A stretch of 64,000 nucleotides of DNA from Micromussa lordhowensis (taxonomy: Eukaryota > Cnidaria > Anthozoa > Scleractinia > Lobophylliidae), in contig OZ026605.1 of assembly GCA_964020085.1 (NCBI GenBank), positions 27,589,798-27,653,797 of the forward strand. Direction: 5' to 3'. Of the stretch, positions 41,264 through 47,200 are shown piece after piece. A program made the translations under genes and the position numbers. Below the pieces are notes generated by a model that saw only the letters and a list, made by a program, of their open reading frames with translations, was not told where the DNA came from and ran no database searches. Every line of letters starts with the position of its first letter. Position 1 is the first letter of the stretch.

Positions 41264-44200
41264 TCCGAGTCTACGTGTCTCCTAGAATTTACGTAATTTC
41301 ATATTGTTACATTAAAAAAAAATAATTAAACGATATCGTGTAACATGGAGCCATGCAGGACGATTTTTGAGCAACATATCGTTGCAACGACATGTTGCAG
41401 GTTTTTGAAAACGATTCAAACACCGATAAAATTGTTGCCCGGATTTTACAATGTTACGCCGTCTCGTGTAGCATACCACTCAGTTTTTCCGATTATCATT
41501 GACGTTTCATCAAGGAACGTATCCGACAAAATACAAACAATAGGGACAATGCCCAATCATTCCTGTGAGTAAGTTGCCAATTTGAAAAAAGGTAACAACT
41601 AGCTTACTTTTAACTGGTTTACTTGCAAATCCATAGATTTCGACTCTAAGACAGTTCTCTTTAACTCGCCTAGCAGGATGGAATCGAACATATCTTGCAG
41701 ATACCGACACGGGTAGCTTGTGTTGGTCCACCGTCTTGTTTTCACCTTTCCTGTGAAATTCCTATCAAACAAGACATCGTGAGCGCTCTTTTAAATACAA
41801 ATGTGGCAAACTAAAATGCTGTAGATGTACGTAGAGAATCTGTATTCTGACCAGCCAACAATAGATATAGAATAACAATGAAGCAAGGCTGATTACTACA
41901 GAAAAACTTAACCCGACAACGACATGATAGAACCCAAATTTAAAGCTAAGAATTGCTACCGTGGACAACTCGTTCGACCTGGTTGGGTCTCATTAAAACG
42001 GTGTAGCAACAAAAAATAGAGCAACCAGCTCGAAGGCCAATTCTCTTCTTAACGCACATACCAATGACCTTAGATGTTTGCGGATTGGAATAAGTAACAT
42101 CAAGAGATTATCAAGGTAAGAGAGTGAATCCTTGGTGTAGGCCTTATACCCATGATAATCCCTCTTAAGTTATTTTTAGACATGGTACCCAGTTCTTCCG
42201 AGGATGTTAGTCCCGCGATGCGTGGACAGCCCACGCGACTTTCTCAAAACTACCAGAGACGGAATGACGGGAAATTTGGTGAAAAGTCATTTGATATGTT
42301 TTGATTTTCAAAAGACGCATCATGCTAGAGATGTTTTCTACACTCTCAGCCGTCGTTTTGTACGGCTAGGCTTTCGTTTGAATCGTGCTGTTCATTATGT
42401 TGCCCTTTATTCGGTTTTAGGCAACGGCAACGGCAACGAGCACAATATGGCAGTGCCGAAGGCATGCGTTATAATTCTTTGTTCATTTCTTTGCCGTTCT
42501 TTACAAACCAACAACAACATGAAAAAGCCACATTCTGCATATTCCAAAGAACGTGAACTACGATGGCCAATTTGTAAAATTTCTTTTTCGAATTTTAACG
42601 CTGTCTTACATATTCTGTTTGGGATATTCCTGACAGTGATAGACAAACTGAATGAATCTAATTCTCGCGAGATTCGTAAGTTGAATATAAAGTCGACTGC
42701 TAATCGACGTTGTCATAAGCGTTGTTGTCGTTGTTGCTTAAACTGCCTTCTGCTGCTTCGGCGGCGAAAAGTCTGTCAGCACTTTCGACCATCGGTCTTT
42801 TTGTTCGGTTGTGTTGTGATTGGGCGTTTGTTTGCTTTGCACTCGTTTGTCTACTCATTTCTCTGCCGTTCATTCAGTTGTTATTGCTTGTGCAGCGGAC
42901 ATCTGTCTCCTATTTTAACTTTTAGTAAAGTTTCGAAATGTATCAAAACTTAGCAAGAGACAAGCTCCTGTGCTTGTAATTAAAATATCAAAGAAGACAT
43001 CCCCGCAGCGTTGGAGGCTTTCCTTTGCTTTGAAACGAAACATTTAAGTGCCTATAACCCCAAAAAATGTTTTCGCATCGTGAAATCTTTGCATGGAATT
43101 AGGAAAAATGCCGCAAATTTTTTTGCAATTGATAAAAACCCGAATTTTTTATGAATTTTTAAAGTGAGCGTTCATTGTAGCACGACCGAGAAAAGCGGAG
43201 AATGGGACTAGTGACGTCATTCCAGGCCTTTGCTCGCATCGCTTCGGTTATTAAGGACTTTAAGATACGGTACGGCTAGGCTGTAGTACGGCTGCAGAGA
43301 GGGAAGATCACTTCCGGTGACGTCATGACGCGCGTACCAGTACGGCTTTACCGCCGTAGCCTTGCTTTCTACTACGGGAAAGTGCCTGGTTTCACGTACT
43401 CTTCACTACGTGAGTATAAGTCTGCTGTTTCCTCCTAATTTTAGCGCTTTTTTCACTGTTTGAACAGCCTAGTTTGAAGATAAAGTACTCAATCATAAAA
43501 ATCATTTGTAAGATGATTGTTTCTGTCTCATTTGTACAGAAAATTTAAACGATTTTAACACCTACCGCGAGATGATCAATTCAGTCATTAGTATCAGGCC
43601 GAACAGCCGTAGATAAGAAAGCTTCGTATGTACTAAGCTGAGCTATAATCAGTTGTTTATTGCTGTTCAAAATGTATTTTACTATGATGAAAAGTTCTGT
43701 ATTGTCGGGTTTATCACGTACTTAATCGTTTTATGAACAAATCCGTGCTGAAATGGAGCTTTCTATCAGTGTTTATATTTTGTTTTGTGGTTGGAATTAC
43801 AGGCTGTTCTATCAAGTTCTAAAATGCAAATCTAAGTTCTGGGAGAGGTAAGACGGTTACAGGGGAAGGACATCATCGTCATTACTCAAGCCTATTTCGT
43901 ATGAAAGTCGAGTAAAGTCTCTGGTTTCCTTGAGCGAAGTCATTTCGTAAAGACACGTAGAGGCTGCACATGCTGTTACCGTACAGCAAAATCTTAATCA
44001 TTTCAGTTTGGCGGGTAAAACGCCGTTGTCAGCCAAGTCCCTCACGGCCAAAGTAGCCGTAGTAGAACCTCGCCGTAGCGTATCTTAAAGTCCCTATTGT
44101 CCTTATATTACGGGTTCGGTGTTTTCCACGTTCAGTATTTTGTTGAAAGAACGTTTATTCAACTCAAAAAAATACGTAATAATCACATCTGTTGATAATG

Positions 44201-47200
44201 TCGTCCAGCGATGCTTTGACTCAAGCTCGGAATTTCGAGGCCACAGAAACAGAGGTAGAGTACGACTTAGAAGTCGAGGTGTGATCAAACGCGAGCGAAC
44301 AAGAAGACAACTCAGATGATGATGAACCAGAAGATGCCTACGCATCAAGTGGCTCCGATTCAAGAACCAGGTCTGCTGCTTGCGGTTTTGCTTCTGTAGC
44401 GATCAGTACAGGTGTTGAAAAAGAGGCCTGCTCCTTGCTTTTTCTACGACGTTTCGCCACAGGTTCGACTTGCGAGCTTTGAGCGTTGTGTACACAAATA
44501 ATTTCCGGACTTTCCAAAGCGTCTTTCTTTCTCTGAATAAAGGGAAACGTAGTAAATTGTTTTAGAGGAATGCACTATTAACAACCAGGTGACGGTTACA
44601 AGAAAGTGAAAGAAACATGTTTACGACGAAATGCAAATGTAGCACGATCGAAAACTACTCATAACACATGAATGCATATTTTGTCGTCACCTTCCTCGCG
44701 CTTCGCTTGCTTTCAGTTGGTTTACTTTCCATCGAAATACAAAGTACGCGGATCGTTAGGAAGACACAAATCCCAATACCATCCTTCCGCAGCCTTCTCT
44801 GAAAATCAATCTTAGCCAAATCAGAAAACATAACCGAGTAATCTTCATCCAGGAAGTGTTTCGAACACACCGCCGAATATTTCGTGGGTTCCCAACGAGC
44901 ACGCTTTAATTTTACGAAGTCGACCCACTTCTTTCTTCTTTTGCGCTTCTCCGTGTCATCAGTCCCGTCGAAAGGAATTGGAAGGGATATGCCCTTTTCC
45001 TTGTTTGGCCTGTTGTTAATTGAATCCGAAAACAACGCATTTATCCGGCATTTTCTTTCTTGCAATCGAAGCAAGGACTGTCCAAAACAAGAAGCAATTA
45101 ATGGCCTAGAATGACGTCACAAATTGCGCTATACCCAGACTCTTTAAGTGATTCTGCTGCTCGGTCGTGTTTTGAAAAAGCGCGCTTTTTACGACGTTTA
45201 AAAATTCATAAAAGAATTTGGGGTTTAACCAAAAATTCTTGCGGCATTTTTCCTAATTCTATACAAAGATTTCACGAAGCGAAAAACATTTTTGGGGGTT
45301 ATAGGCACTTTAACAAATCCTCCACGGAAACATCCACGCAGCGCGCGAGTAACACCCGCGAAGAACTGGGCACCATGCCTAAAAATAACTTTTGAGGGAT
45401 TACCTTGAGTATAAGACCGATATGGGGGATTCACTCTCTTTCCTTGTTAATCTCTTGGTAACACACACAGCGAGTGACTGTGGACGATAGGCAAAATCCA
45501 GAATATCATGTTGTCGCGATAGGGAGATTGCAAACAGACAAAAACTGTCCTGGAGAAAACAGGAGATAAAACTTGTTTTGCTTGCTGTTGATAACCCTTG
45601 GTTCCCTCTTTAATGTTTAACATGACGTCATGGTAGAAAAGAACTGGTAAACGGATTGAAGAATTGTGGCAACCCTAACCCCAAGAAAGAAAGATCTGAA
45701 AGATACTCTGAGTACTGAATGATTCCCGCTGTAGTTGTCGACCGAAAACTGACACCATGATGATTTTCTGCATTGCCGAGTATCGTTTTCGTGCTTTTGC
45801 AGGAAGAAAAAATGCACATCCATTTTTTGCTCTTTTTGATTCCCTTCCTTGGTTCTAAGGGTTACTTTCTTTTCTTTCTTTTTTTCTTTCTTTCTTTCTC
45901 TCTTTCTCTCTTTCTCTCTTTCTCTCTTTCTCTCTTTCTCTCTTCCTCTCTTTCTCTCTTTCTTTTTTTTTCTTTTCTTTCAGTTTCTTCTTTATTTATT
46001 AATTTTCTTTTTGTTATTACTATGTCTTGCCGGGTTCTTATTTTATTTTATTTACTTATGAAAAAAGGAAATCCGTTCTCACCACTTCTTTGCCTTTTCC
46101 ATCCTTGTAAGGTGTCCACATTCTACCATGAGATAAGTAAGACACCTTGAAGTCTGTGACCCATTTAGTACCATTTCTGTCTCCCTGAGTAGCTATGCCA
46201 CATATTTCAAACGGTTTTCCAAGATCAACCTGCAGACAGGCGTCACGTGTAAAGCTACACCAGCCATTGCCCCTGTCACCACTGAGTCGACCATAAGCGG
46301 GTAGGGAATCAGTGTCAATTTGTCCAAATGCTGTCATTTGACGGTCTGGGATTTTCTGGGGGTCGGAAACCCCGATAGGCTTGTTAAAGCAGTCATCTTC
46401 TGATACCGAACTTGGATCTTCATTCGCATATGCTGAATGTAAAATCTTCCATCCTTTTAAATAACAATCATATTTCTAACATCCAATTTTGTAGGGTAAC
46501 AATGTTCTTTTAAGGACATCGTTACCCTACATGATTGTTAAATAGACACATGTACCAATAAGGTCAAACTATCCTGTCTTTGGCGGCCATTTTGAATTTG
46601 ATTTCGCGTTCAACTGGTGCATTCAACGGGTGTTCGGATTCCGACAGACGATCTGGGATCTAGGATCTTGCTTCTTTACACTGTGGTAATGATTTCTACC
46701 GTTTCAGAAACTGATAAATCGGTTGACAACAAATGTGTGATGAATTCGAAATTCAAACAAAACTGAGCGTTTCAACGCAAAGTTCACTTTTTACAAGATG
46801 GGTTACAAGACTGTCTGCAGTCCGCAGTCTGTGTTTTGTATTGACCGATTACAAGACACTCGCAGCAACTCTTATCTCGGGATAACAATTAAACGTTGCT
46901 CGATAAATGTTGGCACACTTTGTAAGATGGATGCTTTGTGCTAAACACAGCACAGTTATTTTGCATCAACGATCGTGTTTGATACCCGATTAATTCGACA
47001 AATGCCACTGGGTCATTCTGTCGCAATTTAAGCAAATGAGATAGTTATTTACACAATATTTTTCGATCGGTGATTTTCCCATACAATTCTCTATATACAC
47101 AAGCTGTCGCATACACCACGTATTTTGAGCTTGGGGCGCCTGTGATATCACCTGCCGTGGTTAGCAAACACAATAATGGAACGCAAATGAATATTTGAAA

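Larger units (their letters stand above)
42094..45463. mobile_element. TIR DNA element carrying a THAP gene remnant
   Basis: The left end (AGAGATTATCAAGG; then AAGTTATTTTTAGACATGG, TACCCAGTTCTTC) is matched by the inverse at 45310-45463. A second matched pair (AAAATGCCGCAAATTT-like, CCTATAACCCC) lies at 43047-43170 and 45185-45312. About 0.8 kb on the left (42230-43020) has no counterpart on the right and may be an insertion. Between the arms are a THAP pseudogene and another foldback element. THAP domains occur in P-element and Kolobok type transposases, but no DDE part was found here. It sits in intron 2 of the large gene. Confidence 0.65.

Noticed and set aside
42204..42953. 249-codon open frame
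   Set aside because: Composition is odd (Arg, Cys, Phe and Leu rich, low-complexity in places), no domain is visible, and it lies across the left arm of a transposon. Probably chance.
45773..46150. 125-codon open frame rich in Ser, Phe and Leu
   Set aside because: It is translated from a pyrimidine microsatellite and overlaps, on the other strand, the end of a real discoidin exon.
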